Positions 51,341 through 59,946 of a DNA stretch of 64,000 bases are shown here, in pieces. Where the stretch lies: positions 744,001 through 808,000 of the forward strand of contig BEIE01000001.1 of the NCBI GenBank assembly GCA_002898255.1. Direction: 5' to 3'. The notes under the pieces are model-generated. The model had not been told where the DNA came from and did no database searches. It saw only the letters and a list, made by a program, of their open reading frames with translations. The stretch comes from a bacterium HR28 (lineage in GTDB: Bacteria; Chloroflexota; Chloroflexia; Thermomicrobiales; Thermomicrobiaceae). The stretch's first letter is position 1. Each line of letters opens with the position of its first letter. Made by a program: the position numbers and the translations under genes.

Positions 51341-52418
51341 ACTAGTTTCGCGGGATTTTTGAAGCTCCAGCATTGGTCACTGGTAAGAGACATGTATTTT
51401 GTAGGGGCACGCTTCATCGCGCCCGCCGGCCCCACGGGCCGGCAATGTAACCAGATGCATAGTGTCGTAAGCGCAGGTGCGCTCGCGGGTCGGGGTCTCG
51501 CATCCGGCAGTTCGGGGAGATGCATCGCACCCGCTGGCTCGCGGGGCCGGCCCCGCGGTGCGTAACTGTGGCTCCACCACACGCCATGGCGCGTACAAGC
51601 GCGGGACATGCTGCCTGAGGAGCCTGCGGGCACAAGAAATGGCGCTCCTCCATCGATCGCTCGCCGCGTGGGGTATTCTGGTCGTGAGCTCAGACGTAGC
51701 ATGGCATGCGGCGATGCTGCTCCGCTTGGGCGGGTTAGGAGCTCGGTTCGGGGTGGCGAGTGCGCATCCACGTCGGTGCAGCTCGCTCGTCGCTTCTGCT
51801 TCTCTTGTTCGTGTTGCGGGGGTGGGCAGCGGGCGGTCTGGGATCGGGGTGGCGCGTGCAGTACCCACATTGGCATCCTACCGGGCGAACACGGCCAGTT
51901 GCCGGAAGAGACTGCACCAAGCAGGACTGATCTACCCCCTGCTTGGGATATGCGTCGTACATAGTCTCTGAGGCCGTCTCATCCTGCGCACGGTACATTG
52001 CGAACTGGTGATATCCCGTCAGGCAAGTGTCGAGCCCTGGCGATGCTCAGCGTGGATACCAAGAAGCCCTCACGGAGGATGGGAGCCAGGTGGTACAAGA
52101 GGTGACGCTGAGGGCAGGCGCCAAGACCGTCAGCGGTACCTCCTGATGACGTCCGACCCCGTGAGCGGAGTTGTCAGCGGTCTGCTGCAGTGACCAGCGC
52201 TCTCGCGAACGTGCCCCAGCCGAACGGAGATCGACAACGCTCCGAAGGACTGACCACCCACGCTGCTCAGTAGGAGAGCTCCGGAGTGCGGGAATACCGC
52301 ACGCCGAGAGCAGAAACGCACCAACGCACGCTTGGTCGGCAGCTGGTGTGTTGGGTTGTTGACCGGCTTGGTATGTGTAATACTGTAATCGTCGCAATGG
52401 ACAGAAGGGAGCCTTCTG
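51341..52418. other. 1.08-kb gap with repeats, no supported gene
   Basis: Besides the repeat at 51415-51557, frames of 60-165 codons on both strands lack ribosome sites and known products. At the right end TTGACC (52359-52364) with TACTGT or TGTAAT boxes 16 or 19 bases further is a plausible promoter for the 52419-54032 gene pair, and GAAGGGAGCCTTCTG is the ribosome site of its first gene. Confidence 0.45.
51415..51557. repeat. Degenerate direct repeat with GC hairpins
   Basis: Two copies of a ~28-base unit beginning catcgc (51415-51442 and 51523-51550, 22 of 28 identical) lie 108 bases apart. The first contains an 8-bp hairpin gccggccc-cac-gggccggc (51425-51443) and the second runs into an 18-bp palindrome cgcggggccggccccgcg (51540-51557). 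The left copy is preceded by TGTAGGGGC, a motif common in small extragenic repeats of bacteria. Could also end transcription of the chemoreceptor gene. Confidence 0.5.
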
Positions 52419-52961
52419 ATGAAAAGGGATCCGTTTGCCGCAGAACTTCTGGCCTGGTTTGTGGGTCGCTTGCCCGAGGGCTGGTTTGTCGAGTCACCAG
52501 AGATTACGTACGACCGTGACGAGATTCTGGTTATCGGTCGGCTTCCTGAGCCGGCCCTTCCTGAGGGAGCGAGCGAGGAAGAGCGTCATGCGGCCTGCGT
52601 GGCGCGTATCCAGCGCTTCCGCGAAGAGACGCGTGGACAGCGTATGCGCATCGCCAGCGAGGCCGAGTATCGGTTTGGCCGGAAAGTCTCCTGGGGAGCG
52701 AGGTGTGGACCTGTCCAGCAACTCTTCACGGTCCTCAGCGTCCCGGTGATGACGCGACTGCGGCTTGCCGAGCGGCAGGTGTTGGACACGCTAGTCGAAG
52801 CAGGCGTCGCGCGGAGCCGCAGCGAGGCGCTGGCCTGGTGTGTCCGGTTGGTCGGACGACACGAGGCGGATTGGCTGGAGGAGCTCCGGCAGGCACTGAT
52901 ACGGGTTCAGGAACTTCGCCAATCTGGCCCAGGGGCGGAATCAACCAAACGCGAGTTGTGA
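52419..52961 (+). CDS. Conserved-looking cytoplasmic protein of unknown function
   Basis: 180 residues; I do not recognise the family. N-terminal ~60 residues (WFVESPEITYDRDEILVIGRLPEPAL) look beta-rich, followed by a basic helix IQRFREETRGQRMRIASEAEYRFGRKVSWGARCG. The last ~75 residues, LRLAERQVLDTLVEAGVARSRSEALAWCVRLVGRHEADWLEELRQALIRVQELR, have the look of a ribbon-helix-helix or helical dimer domain (SRSEALAWCV). Two Cys, no signal peptide. ATG follows GAAGGGAGC. The HtrA-like gene follows after 24 bases, suggesting a functional link such as regulator, adaptor or substrate. Confidence 0.7.
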   Translation: MKRDPFAAELLAWFVGRLPEGWFVESPEITYDRDEILVIGRLPEPALPEGASEEERHAACVARIQRFREETRGQRMRIASEAEYRFGRKVSWGARCGPVQQLFTVLSVPVMTRLRLAERQVLDTLVEAGVARSRSEALAWCVRLVGRHEADWLEELRQALIRVQELRQSGPGAESTKREL

Positions 52962-52985
52962 TTCAAACTGGAGGAAGAACAGATC

Positions 52986-54032
52986 ATGCTGCGACAGTCG
53001 TTCACGATTCATCCCATCCTTGGTGACGAGCACGAGCCAATCGCAAACTCGACGAACCGCGTCGAGGCAGCTGAGCCAGAGACGTTGCTCGATGCTTTCT
53101 CGCAGGCCGTCGTCCGTGTCGTGCAACGGGTGGCACCAGCGGTTGTTGGTGTGCAGGTGGTGCGCACCTTCGGCGCTCCTCACCGCTCGGCCGAGGTACC
53201 TGGCGCGGGCTCGGGCTTCGTGATTGCGCCGGACGGGTATATCCTCACTAATAGCCATGTCGTCCACCGTGCACGTCGCATCACGGTGACGCTCGCGGAC
53301 GGGGGCGAACTCCCCGCGCAACTGGTCGGCGAAGACCCTGCCACGGATCTTGCAGTGGTGCGTGTCCAAGCAAATGACCTGCCGGTGGCTGAGCTCGGCG
53401 ACTCTGATCGCCTGCAGGTTGGTCAGCTGGTAATCGCCATCGGCAATCCGTTGGGGTTGCAGGCGAGCGTCGTAACCGGAGTTGTCTCGGCGCTGGGGCG
53501 TTCGTTGCGCGGTCCGGATGGGCGTCTCATCGAGAACGTCATCCAGACTGATGCGCCGCTCAACCCAGGGAACTCCGGTGGTCCACTGGTCGATACGCGC
53601 GGGAAAGTGGTTGGTGTCAACACTGCCATCGTGGCAGGGGCGCAGGGTTTGAGCTTCGCAGTTCCTGCCAACACGGCACAGTGGGTGGTTGGGCAACTCT
53701 TGCGCGGAGGACGCGTGCAGCGCGCCTGGCTGGGCATCGTTGGTGAACTTCGCACTGTGCCGGGTCGGTTTGTTCCTGAGCGAGGAGAGTCCCGGGCGGC
53801 TGGGGTTGCCGTGCTGCAGGTGATCGCCGGTAGCCCCGCGGAGCGGGCTGGCTTGCGACCGGGCGACATGATTGTCAGTTTGGACGGAGTGCCGCTGCGT
53901 TCCCCGGCTGATCTGCAGCGGATGCTGAGTCGTGCACCGGTTGGGAGCACGGTTGTGCTCGGGGTGATCCGTCAGGGACGTCTGTTGACGCTGCGTGCAG
54001 AACTTGCCGCTGAGCCGAACCGGGAGGTTTAA
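52986..54032 (+). CDS. Cytoplasmic HtrA/DegQ-like serine protease with PDZ domain
   Basis: 348-residue S1C protease. Catalytic His91 in LTNSHVVH, Asp121 in TDLAVVRV and Ser197 in LNPGNSGGPL are all present. A single PDZ domain follows (~255-340, GVAVLQVIAGSPAERAGLRPGDMIVSLDGVPL). Unlike usual HtrA proteins it has no signal peptide or membrane anchor: the first 45 residues (MLRQSFTIHPILGDEHEP...) are polar. So it probably works in the cytoplasm unless a start was missed. ATG follows GGAGGAAGAACAG. It ends in a 4-base overlap with the convergent MFS gene. Paired with the unknown gene upstream. Confidence 0.92.
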   Translation: MLRQSFTIHPILGDEHEPIANSTNRVEAAEPETLLDAFSQAVVRVVQRVAPAVVGVQVVRTFGAPHRSAEVPGAGSGFVIAPDGYILTNSHVVHRARRITVTLADGGELPAQLVGEDPATDLAVVRVQANDLPVAELGDSDRLQVGQLVIAIGNPLGLQASVVTGVVSALGRSLRGPDGRLIENVIQTDAPLNPGNSGGPLVDTRGKVVGVNTAIVAGAQGLSFAVPANTAQWVVGQLLRGGRVQRAWLGIVGELRTVPGRFVPERGESRAAGVAVLQVIAGSPAERAGLRPGDMIVSLDGVPLRSPADLQRMLSRAPVGSTVVLGVIRQGRLLTLRAELAAEPNREV

Positions 54033-55294
54033 GGGAGCCGATAGACTTCGGGGAAAAGGCGGCGACCGGCGAACGTGAAGCCGAGAGCGAGACCAGCCGC
54101 GACCGCAACGGTGAAGGGAACACCGAGCACATCCCCGATACTACCCAGTGCCATAGTACCGAGCGGCATGAAGCCCATCGGGATTAGCGTGTAGAGCGCC
54201 ATGACACGCCCGCGGAGCTCGTCTGGCACGATGAGCTGGAGAAGCGTGTTCGTGAGTGCCATGAGGAGCGTCTGGCTGGCGCCAATCGCGAAGAGCAGCA
54301 CGGCGGAGAGGACGAGTTGGTGCGAAGCCGCAAAGGCAATCAGCGTTGTGGCGAAGGCGATGTTCACGACGAAGAGTAGCTGCCCGCGTTTTTGATACTT
54401 GCTTACTCGCCCGACGAGTAATGCACCGGCTAATGCTCCTGCCCCGTTGATTCCCATCAGCGTCCCGTAGCCAGCTGCACTGGTGTGGAGTACATCACGG
54501 GCGAAGACTGGCATCAGCTGCAAGTACGGACGGCCAAGGAACGTGGGGACTGCGAGGAGCGTCAGCAGTCCGAGCAGACGGCGATCTCGCCGCACCGCGT
54601 GGACGCCGATTGCCACATGAGCGAGCAGAGGCGCGCTCGTCGTCCCGCTCGGGCGTGCTGGGTGCAAGGTCCAGACTGCCCAGATGACTGGAAGGTAGCT
54701 CAGCCCGTTCAACACAAAGGCCCAGCCAGTACCCGCGGCGGCAACGAGCATGCCGGCAAGCGAGGGCCCGATAACAGCAGCTGCATTCCACGCCGCCGAG
54801 TTAAGTCCGACTGCGGAGGGAACGCGTTCGTTCCCAACGAGTCCTGGCACCATCGCTTGTCGTGCTGGGTTATCGAACGCCATGACTGTCGCGGTGGCGA
54901 AGGCGATGGCGAGGATATGCCAGGCGCGAACCAATCCGGAGAGATCGAGGAAACCGAGGAGGAGCGCGAGTGCCGCTGCAGACGACTGCGTGACGAGCAG
55001 GATCTTGCGCCGATCGATGCGGTCAGCAATCGCGCCGCCGATGAGGGTGATGGTCAACGTTGGAACGGAACGAAGGAGTCCATAGAGACCGAGATAGAGC
55101 GGGGAATTGGTCAGTGCAAGGATCAGCCACCCTTGGGCGACAAGCTGAAGCCAACTGCCGACATTAGAAATGAGCATGCTGAGCCAGAAGCGGCGATAGG
55201 CTGGGACAGCTAACGCACTCTCGCTGAGCGAGTCACGCAGGCGGGTGAAAAGCGTGCGCTGGGTAGCGGGTACCGTAGGGATGTTTCGCGACAC
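54029..55294 (-). CDS. MFS exporter (MFS_3/enterobactin-exporter-like)
   Basis: 421-residue transporter with twelve hydrophobic segments. FRLSMLISNVGSWLQLVAQGWLIL-type N-terminus, GGAIADRIDRRKILLVTQS (GxxxDRxxRR) near residue 82, and FDNPARQAMVPGLVGNERVPSAVGLNSAAWNAAAVIGPSLAG are hallmarks of the MFS_3 group. Substrate unknown. The GTG at 55294 follows GTAGGAG. It is the same subtype as the gene at 5843 but clearly not a recent duplicate. 159 bases separate it from the peptidase gene upstream. Confidence 0.88.
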   Translation of the reverse strand: MSRNIPTVPATQRTLFTRLRDSLSESALAVPAYRRFWLSMLISNVGSWLQLVAQGWLILALTNSPLYLGLYGLLRSVPTLTITLIGGAIADRIDRRKILLVTQSSAAALALLLGFLDLSGLVRAWHILAIAFATATVMAFDNPARQAMVPGLVGNERVPSAVGLNSAAWNAAAVIGPSLAGMLVAAAGTGWAFVLNGLSYLPVIWAVWTLHPARPSGTTSAPLLAHVAIGVHAVRRDRRLLGLLTLLAVPTFLGRPYLQLMPVFARDVLHTSAAGYGTLMGINGAGALAGALLVGRVSKYQKRGQLLFVVNIAFATTLIAFAASHQLVLSAVLLFAIGASQTLLMALTNTLLQLIVPDELRGRVMALYTLIPMGFMPLGTMALGSIGDVLGVPFTVAVAAGLALGFTFAGRRLFPEVYRLP

Positions 55295-55453
55295 ACAGCA
55301 CTCCTACACTGACGTCTCGTGAGGAAAAGGACTCTCAGGTGGCGAGACGCTCGTGCCGGCGCACAATGGTAACAGACACCAGGGAGGGAGTGCTCTAGCC
55401 AACGCCTTCAATCTGCTCGAGTAGTCAAGCCTGGGATTGGCGATGAAGGTTCT

Positions 55454-56425
55454 TCAGGGGGCGGGTGAGCTGCCGGTGGCAGCAGTAACCCAGGCGATGA
55501 GTGCGCGCATATCGCTATAGCGATCCTGACTGCCAAGGATGACGGCGAGATAGAGCCGCTCGTCGAGAGTCCGCCAGGCTGCAACGAGACATTGGCCTGC
55601 GGCGGGCGAGGTTCCTGTCTTTACTCCAATGACTCCGAGATGCCCAAGGAGTTCGTTCGTGTTAGTCAGCGTGAGAATGCGGGCGTTGGGGCCACCCACG
55701 CGAACGTGAGCTTGGCGCATCGCGACAATGGCGGCAAGTTCTGGGTCAGCCAACACGGCACGTGCGAGCCGAGCTAAATCACGCGCGCTCGTCACCTGTC
55801 CCGGCACGTCGTCGCCGTCCGGCGTTCGGACAATCGTCTGTTCAAGGCCAAGTTCCTCTGCCTTAGCTTGCATCCTGGCAAGAAAACGCTCGCGTGGTGG
55901 GAGCTCGCTGGGGGTTGCGAGGCGCTCACCGGCGACACGGGCAAGGGTGCGCGCTGCGTCGTTCCCCGAAGGCAAGAGGAGCCCAATGAGGAGGTCGTGG
56001 ACAGTGACGGTATCTCCTGCGGCAAGCCCCATGGTTGATTCCATCGTCGGGTCGACCTCATCCTCCGACTGAACGGTAACGATCTCCTCAGGATGCAAGA
56101 TCTCCCGCACGGTGAGGGCGGTGAGGAGCTTGAGTGTGCTCGCCGGTGGGAGCGGGAGCTCGCTCTGCTGGTCGAGCAAGACACGGTCACCCGTGAGATC
56201 GATGACAAGGGTGACGCGCGCGGTAAGCGGGGGTGGAATCGGGGTGGGCGTCGGTGATGGTGTCGGTGTGGGTACCGGTGACGGCGTACTGCCAACTGTG
56301 GGTGTGGGGAGGGTCGTTCCCAATGAAGCGTAACGGGTGAGCGTGAGCCCGGCGATCGTGACACTGAGCGTAAGGAGCAGAAAGGCGAGACCAAACCGGC
56401 GCAGGAGCCCGAACACTGCTGTCAC
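55454..56425 (-). CDS. D-alanyl-D-alanine carboxypeptidase-type serine peptidase (S11)
   Basis: 323-residue penicillin-binding-fold enzyme that trims peptidoglycan side chains or acts as a beta-lactamase-like peptidase. Membrane segment at ~9-30, then a Thr/Pro linker TPTPSPTPTPIPPP (~45-65). Active-site motifs are PPASTLKLLTA (SxxK, ~105), LLPSGNDAART (SxN, ~162) and IGVKTGTSPAAGQ (KTG, ~275). GTG 56425 overlaps the stop of the MpaB gene (GTGA), so a longer frame to 56560 is rejected. Membrane-anchored and outside the cell. Confidence 0.9.
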   Translation of the reverse strand: MTAVFGLLRRFGLAFLLLTLSVTIAGLTLTRYASLGTTLPTPTVGSTPSPVPTPTPSPTPTPIPPPLTARVTLVIDLTGDRVLLDQQSELPLPPASTLKLLTALTVREILHPEEIVTVQSEDEVDPTMESTMGLAAGDTVTVHDLLIGLLLPSGNDAARTLARVAGERLATPSELPPRERFLARMQAKAEELGLEQTIVRTPDGDDVPGQVTSARDLARLARAVLADPELAAIVAMRQAHVRVGGPNARILTLTNTNELLGHLGVIGVKTGTSPAAGQCLVAAWRTLDERLYLAVILGSQDRYSDMRALIAWVTAATGSSPAP

Positions 56426-57282
56426 GAGCTGACCCTCGCGTTCGCTGTCGACCCTGAGCGATATCCAGGAGGTGTGGGGAGCGGCAAACCAGCACGGGCT
56501 TCTGGCCACTGGCGAATGAGGTTCGGCAGATGGCGCCACAGGCGCCGGAGGAAAGCACAAAAGCGGTCGAACTGATGCTCGTCGCGTACTGACCAGGGCA
56601 GGCCGTATGCCTGGCGGAGCCAGTCAGGTAGCAAGCCGACCGTCAACCAGCGCCAGGATGCAGCCGCTGGGGTGAGCCACCACGGACGTGGTGGGTCGAG
56701 GACACGCTCCGCCAACGCTCTTGCAAGCGGGGTCACGGTAACGATGCCGTCCTGCCGTGCTTGGGTAATGGTTTCCTGGAGTGCTTGCCAGGAATCGGGA
56801 AAAGTGCCGGGCGGAACACCGAGCCAATGTTCCATTGCTGTTGCTTCCTGGCAGTACTGATCGCGCTGTGCAGGTGTTAGTGGTGCTACGAAACGCTCGT
56901 AGGCGACGAGCGTTGCCTCGATAGTTGTCACATGAACCCAGGTAAGCAGTTCGGGATCGTGAGCCGAGTAACGAGTACCGGCCGGAAATCGAGCAAGGGG
57001 CTCGCGGAGCATACCCTGCACTTGATCATGCTTCCGCGCGATGCGCCGGGCTGCTTCACGTGCTGCTTCAGGTGGGCCGAAGGTTAATGCGCGCATCGCT
57101 CGTACGGTGGTCTGGAATCGCCGGAATGCGGACCATGTGTCCCGAGCAAAGGTCGAGTGGTCGGCGACACCAGCCGCCACAAGGGGATGAGCCAACTGTG
57201 CGAGGATCGCTCGACCCCACCCGAGGACAACGATCCGCTCAGCGTTGACGATCTGGACGAGCGGTCGAGTGGTGGGTCGCAT
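56422..57282 (-). CDS. MpaB-family (DUF2236) haem-oxygenase-like protein
   Basis: 286-residue all-helical protein of the family that includes the rubber oxygenase Lcp and the fungal oxidase MpaB. Diagnostic parts are VLGWGRAILAQLAHPLVAAGVADHSTFARDTWSAFRRFQTTVRAMRALTFG (~14-70), ARKHDQVQG with a His (~85), and HDPELLTWVHVTTIEATLVAYERF (~115), where a His ligates haem in characterised members. The bacterial substrate is unknown. ATG 57282 lies 13 bases after the methyltransferase stop. It overlaps the peptidase gene downstream. Confidence 0.88.
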   Translation of the reverse strand: MRPTTRPLVQIVNAERIVVLGWGRAILAQLAHPLVAAGVADHSTFARDTWSAFRRFQTTVRAMRALTFGPPEAAREAARRIARKHDQVQGMLREPLARFPAGTRYSAHDPELLTWVHVTTIEATLVAYERFVAPLTPAQRDQYCQEATAMEHWLGVPPGTFPDSWQALQETITQARQDGIVTVTPLARALAERVLDPPRPWWLTPAAASWRWLTVGLLPDWLRQAYGLPWSVRDEHQFDRFCAFLRRLWRHLPNLIRQWPEARAGLPLPTPPGYRSGSTANARVSS

Positions 57283-57295
57283 CCTCAGGAACTCC

Positions 57296-58078
57296 CTAGC
57301 CCCGTTCGCCACCGACGACGAGTGGCTCGGTAGGCTCGCCGCCAAGGCGCGCGACGAGCAGCAAGCGAGGTGCCCAGAGCCCGTATGGAGTCGCATTGTC
57401 GTCTCCCCACCACTCGAGCATCGTCAAGCCGGCGTCGCGGCAACGGGCAGCAAGTTCGGCGGCACAATAGAGACGCAGGGCAACGTGGCGAGTTTCAACA
57501 GTGCCGTGTGGCCACACGAAATGCCAATCCAGTCGTACTGTTCCCGTGGGAACATCCCAGTCCTGACGAACGAGTACGCGCAGCCCGTCCAGGTCGGCCC
57601 AAAACCGCTCCACGAACTCGCGCACAAGGAGTTCACGGTTGGGAAGTTCGAGAACGAGCGTGCCACCAGGTCGCAGCGCAGCGGCCAGTGAACGGAGGAA
57701 CTCCTGATCCTCGGCCTCGTTCCCGCTGGTTCCTAGGACGAGTCCCATGCTGAGGATCAGATCAAAGGCGCGGCGAAACGGGAGGCGATGCGGATCGCGG
57801 CGTACCCAATGCACGGTCGCGGTCGTCCCCGTCAAGCGGCGGCGCGCCTGCTCGAGCAACTCTTCCAGCGGCTCGACTGCAGTCACGCTCACGCCACGAG
57901 CTGCGAGTTCGGCAATGAACTCCGGGGGCGCAAGGAGGACGAGGACGCTGGTTCCGGTCGTGAGGAGCTTGCGCTGGGCAAGCGAATCGAGAAGCTGGCG
58001 GCGCGCCAGATCAGTCGGGGCAGGACGTCCGAAGTCGCGCACGAGGCGGTGGAAGAGAAGATCGCTCTGGCTCGCCAT
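57296..58078 (-). CDS. SAM-dependent methyltransferase (class I)
   Basis: 260-residue Rossmann-fold methyltransferase. Motif I is degenerate (TGTSVLVLLAPPEFIAELAARGVSVTAVEP, with the acidic Glu at the end of the second strand). Motif IV is FDLILSMGLVLGTS, and LAAALRPGGTLVLELPNRE is the post-motif that is shared with many small-molecule methyltransferases. The target is unknown. ATG 58078 follows AAGGAAGGGAAACC. Gaps of 16 bases to the HtrA gene and 13 to MpaB place it in the same operon. Confidence 0.82.
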   Translation of the reverse strand: MASQSDLLFHRLVRDFGRPAPTDLARRQLLDSLAQRKLLTTGTSVLVLLAPPEFIAELAARGVSVTAVEPLEELLEQARRRLTGTTATVHWVRRDPHRLPFRRAFDLILSMGLVLGTSGNEAEDQEFLRSLAAALRPGGTLVLELPNRELLVREFVERFWADLDGLRVLVRQDWDVPTGTVRLDWHFVWPHGTVETRHVALRLYCAAELAARCRDAGLTMLEWWGDDNATPYGLWAPRLLLVARLGGEPTEPLVVGGERG

Positions 58079-58094
58079 GGCGGTTTCCCTTCCT

Positions 58095-59249
58095 TCATTG
58101 GACAACTGGAGCAACCCCGAGCGTGACGGTGAGGCGCTCTTCGCGGCCCCCACGGTTTACAGTCACTGTGACCTGGTCGCCCGGCTGGTGCGTACCAAGA
58201 GCTGCTTGCAGATCGTTGGCGTTCGTGATTGTCCGGTCGTCGAAGCCGACGATGATGTCCCCTGGCTGGATGCCAGCCTGATCTGCTGGTCCACCTGCTT
58301 CCACGTCGACCACGAGGACACCGCGACCGACGGGGAGCCCGTAGGCAGCGGCCAGCGCCGGGGTCACGGAGACAGAGGTGATACCGAGATAGGCTCGCGG
58401 ACGGGCTTCGAGCAGCTGTTGCACGATCTCCTTGGCCTTGTTGATTGGGATGGCGAATCCAATTCCTTCCGCTGTCTGAATCTTGGCGCTATTGATGCCG
58501 ACGACTTCTCCTGCAAGATTCACGAGAGGTCCGCCTGAGTTCCCTGGATTAATAGCGGCATCGGTCTGAATGAGTGGTCCGATTGCGGGCTCTCCTGGGC
58601 TGGGTGTGATGGTACGGTTCAGCGCACTGACGACACCTGCAGTAACGGTTGGCCCGCCCTCGAGGCCGAGCGCGTTGCCAATCGCGACAACCCATTGGCC
58701 GACTCGAAGCTGATCGCTATCGCCCAGCGATGCGACGGGGAGGTTTTCCCCGTCGATCTTCACCACTGCGATGTCGTTCGCGGGCGAGCGACCGATCACG
58801 CGACCAGTGAACTGGCGCCCGTCACCGAGCACGACGAGGATTTCTTGTGCTCCGGCGATGACGTGGTCGTTGGTGAGAATGTAGCCACGTGGATCGAAGA
58901 TGACGCCGGATCCCACACCTTGCTGGATCTGGCCGAAGCCAAACAGGCTTGGCACGATGGCTCGTACAGCGACGTAGACGACAGCTGGCGTCACCTGCGC
59001 TGCGACACTCTCGATCGCAGTTGCGAAGTCACTGCCTGGAACTGGCGCAGGAAGGATCACTGAAGGACTGCTCGATGGTGTGGAGCCTAGGGTGATCGGT
59101 GCTGTGCTGGGAGTGGGTGTCGCTATCGCGATGATGCGGGCTGACTGTGTGGGGCTCGCAGCGATACGGACACTAAGACACCCGCTCCCGGCGATCCAGC
59201 CAGCGAGGAATGCGATCACCGCAATCGCTCCGATCATGCTGCGACGCAT
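58095..59249 (-). CDS. Membrane-anchored HtrA/DegP-like serine protease
   Basis: 384-residue extracytoplasmic quality-control protease. N-terminal membrane anchor IGAIAVIAFLAGWIAGSG (~6-23), Thr/Pro/Ser linker (~42-70), trypsin-like domain with His129 (TNDHVI), Asp159 (NDIAVVKI) and Ser238 (NPGNSGGPL), and one PDZ domain (~290-380, GVLVVDVEAGGPADQAGIQPGDIIVGFDD). ATG 59249 follows GGGAGGACG. It is divergent from an ECF sigma gene (112 bases apart), so sigma-controlled expression of this operon is plausible. First gene of a four-gene operon. Confidence 0.95.
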   Translation of the reverse strand: MRRSMIGAIAVIAFLAGWIAGSGCLSVRIAASPTQSARIIAIATPTPSTAPITLGSTPSSSPSVILPAPVPGSDFATAIESVAAQVTPAVVYVAVRAIVPSLFGFGQIQQGVGSGVIFDPRGYILTNDHVIAGAQEILVVLGDGRQFTGRVIGRSPANDIAVVKIDGENLPVASLGDSDQLRVGQWVVAIGNALGLEGGPTVTAGVVSALNRTITPSPGEPAIGPLIQTDAAINPGNSGGPLVNLAGEVVGINSAKIQTAEGIGFAIPINKAKEIVQQLLEARPRAYLGITSVSVTPALAAAYGLPVGRGVLVVDVEAGGPADQAGIQPGDIIVGFDDRTITNANDLQAALGTHQPGDQVTVTVNRGGREERLTVTLGVAPVVQ

Positions 59250-59361
59250 CGGTTCGTCCTCCCTCCCTCGGCACCGCGGGTCGGTTCGCAGGTCAATCCT
59301 ACGCCCCGAGCAGTGCGTATGATAGAGACGTCGAGCCGGACACGGCGAACGGGCAGGCTGG

Positions 59362-59946
59362 ATGGGCACCGACGTGAGTGAAGCGAGCGACGCAGAACTG
59401 GTCGCGCGCGTTCGCAGTCGAGACCGGGCGGCGTTGGAAGTGCTCTACGACCGCTATGCGCGGTCGGTCTACTCGCTTGCGTTGAGTATCCTCCACGATC
59501 CAGGGGCGGCCGAAGAGGTGACGCAAGAGTTGTTCCTCCACGTGTGGCAGTACCCGCAGCTGTACGATGCGGCACGCGGTCCATTTGGTCCGTGGTTGCT
59601 TCGCTCAGCTCGGAATCGTGCCATCGATGTCCTACGCCGGCGTACTCGCGAGCGGCAACTCAGCTGGCGCCTGGAGATGACGACGCATGTCAGTGATCAG
59701 AATGATCCCGACGATACCGCGCTCCAGAACGAGGCAGTAGCCCGTGTTCGGCAGGCGCTCGCTGAGCTGGACAGCGGTCTGCGACAAGTGATCGAGCTTG
59801 CGTACTTTGGAGGGTTAACGCAGCGGGAGATCGCCGAGCGATTGGGGGTGCCGCTCGGAACAGTGAAGACGCGGGTTCGGACGGCACTGCAGCGTCTCGC
59901 GGCAGCATTGGCGGGGGACCGGGAGCCATGGACGGACACGCGGTGA
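59362..59946 (+). CDS. ECF-type RNA polymerase sigma factor
   Basis: 194 residues. Region 2 at ~20-90: YDRYARSVYSLALSILHDPGAAEEVTQELFLHVWQ with the -10 recognition helix; region 4 at ~130-185: LDSGLRQVIELAYFGGLTQREIAERLGVPLGTVKTRVRTALQRL, a textbook helix-turn-helix. It is most like the SigK/RpoE group that pairs with RskA-type anti-sigma factors, and such a gene overlaps its 3' end by 19 bases. A TATGAT box at 59318-59323 is a possible -10. Clear of the earlier ECF pair at 12.6 kb. Confidence 0.95.
   Translation: MGTDVSEASDAELVARVRSRDRAALEVLYDRYARSVYSLALSILHDPGAAEEVTQELFLHVWQYPQLYDAARGPFGPWLLRSARNRAIDVLRRRTRERQLSWRLEMTTHVSDQNDPDDTALQNEAVARVRQALAELDSGLRQVIELAYFGGLTQREIAERLGVPLGTVKTRVRTALQRLAAALAGDREPWTDTR

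Noticed and set aside
46507-52418. tRNA genes or a tRNA-linked attachment site in the large gaps
   Set aside because: No TPsiC-arm consensus (GGTTCRANYCC) or cloverleaf could be found on either strand.
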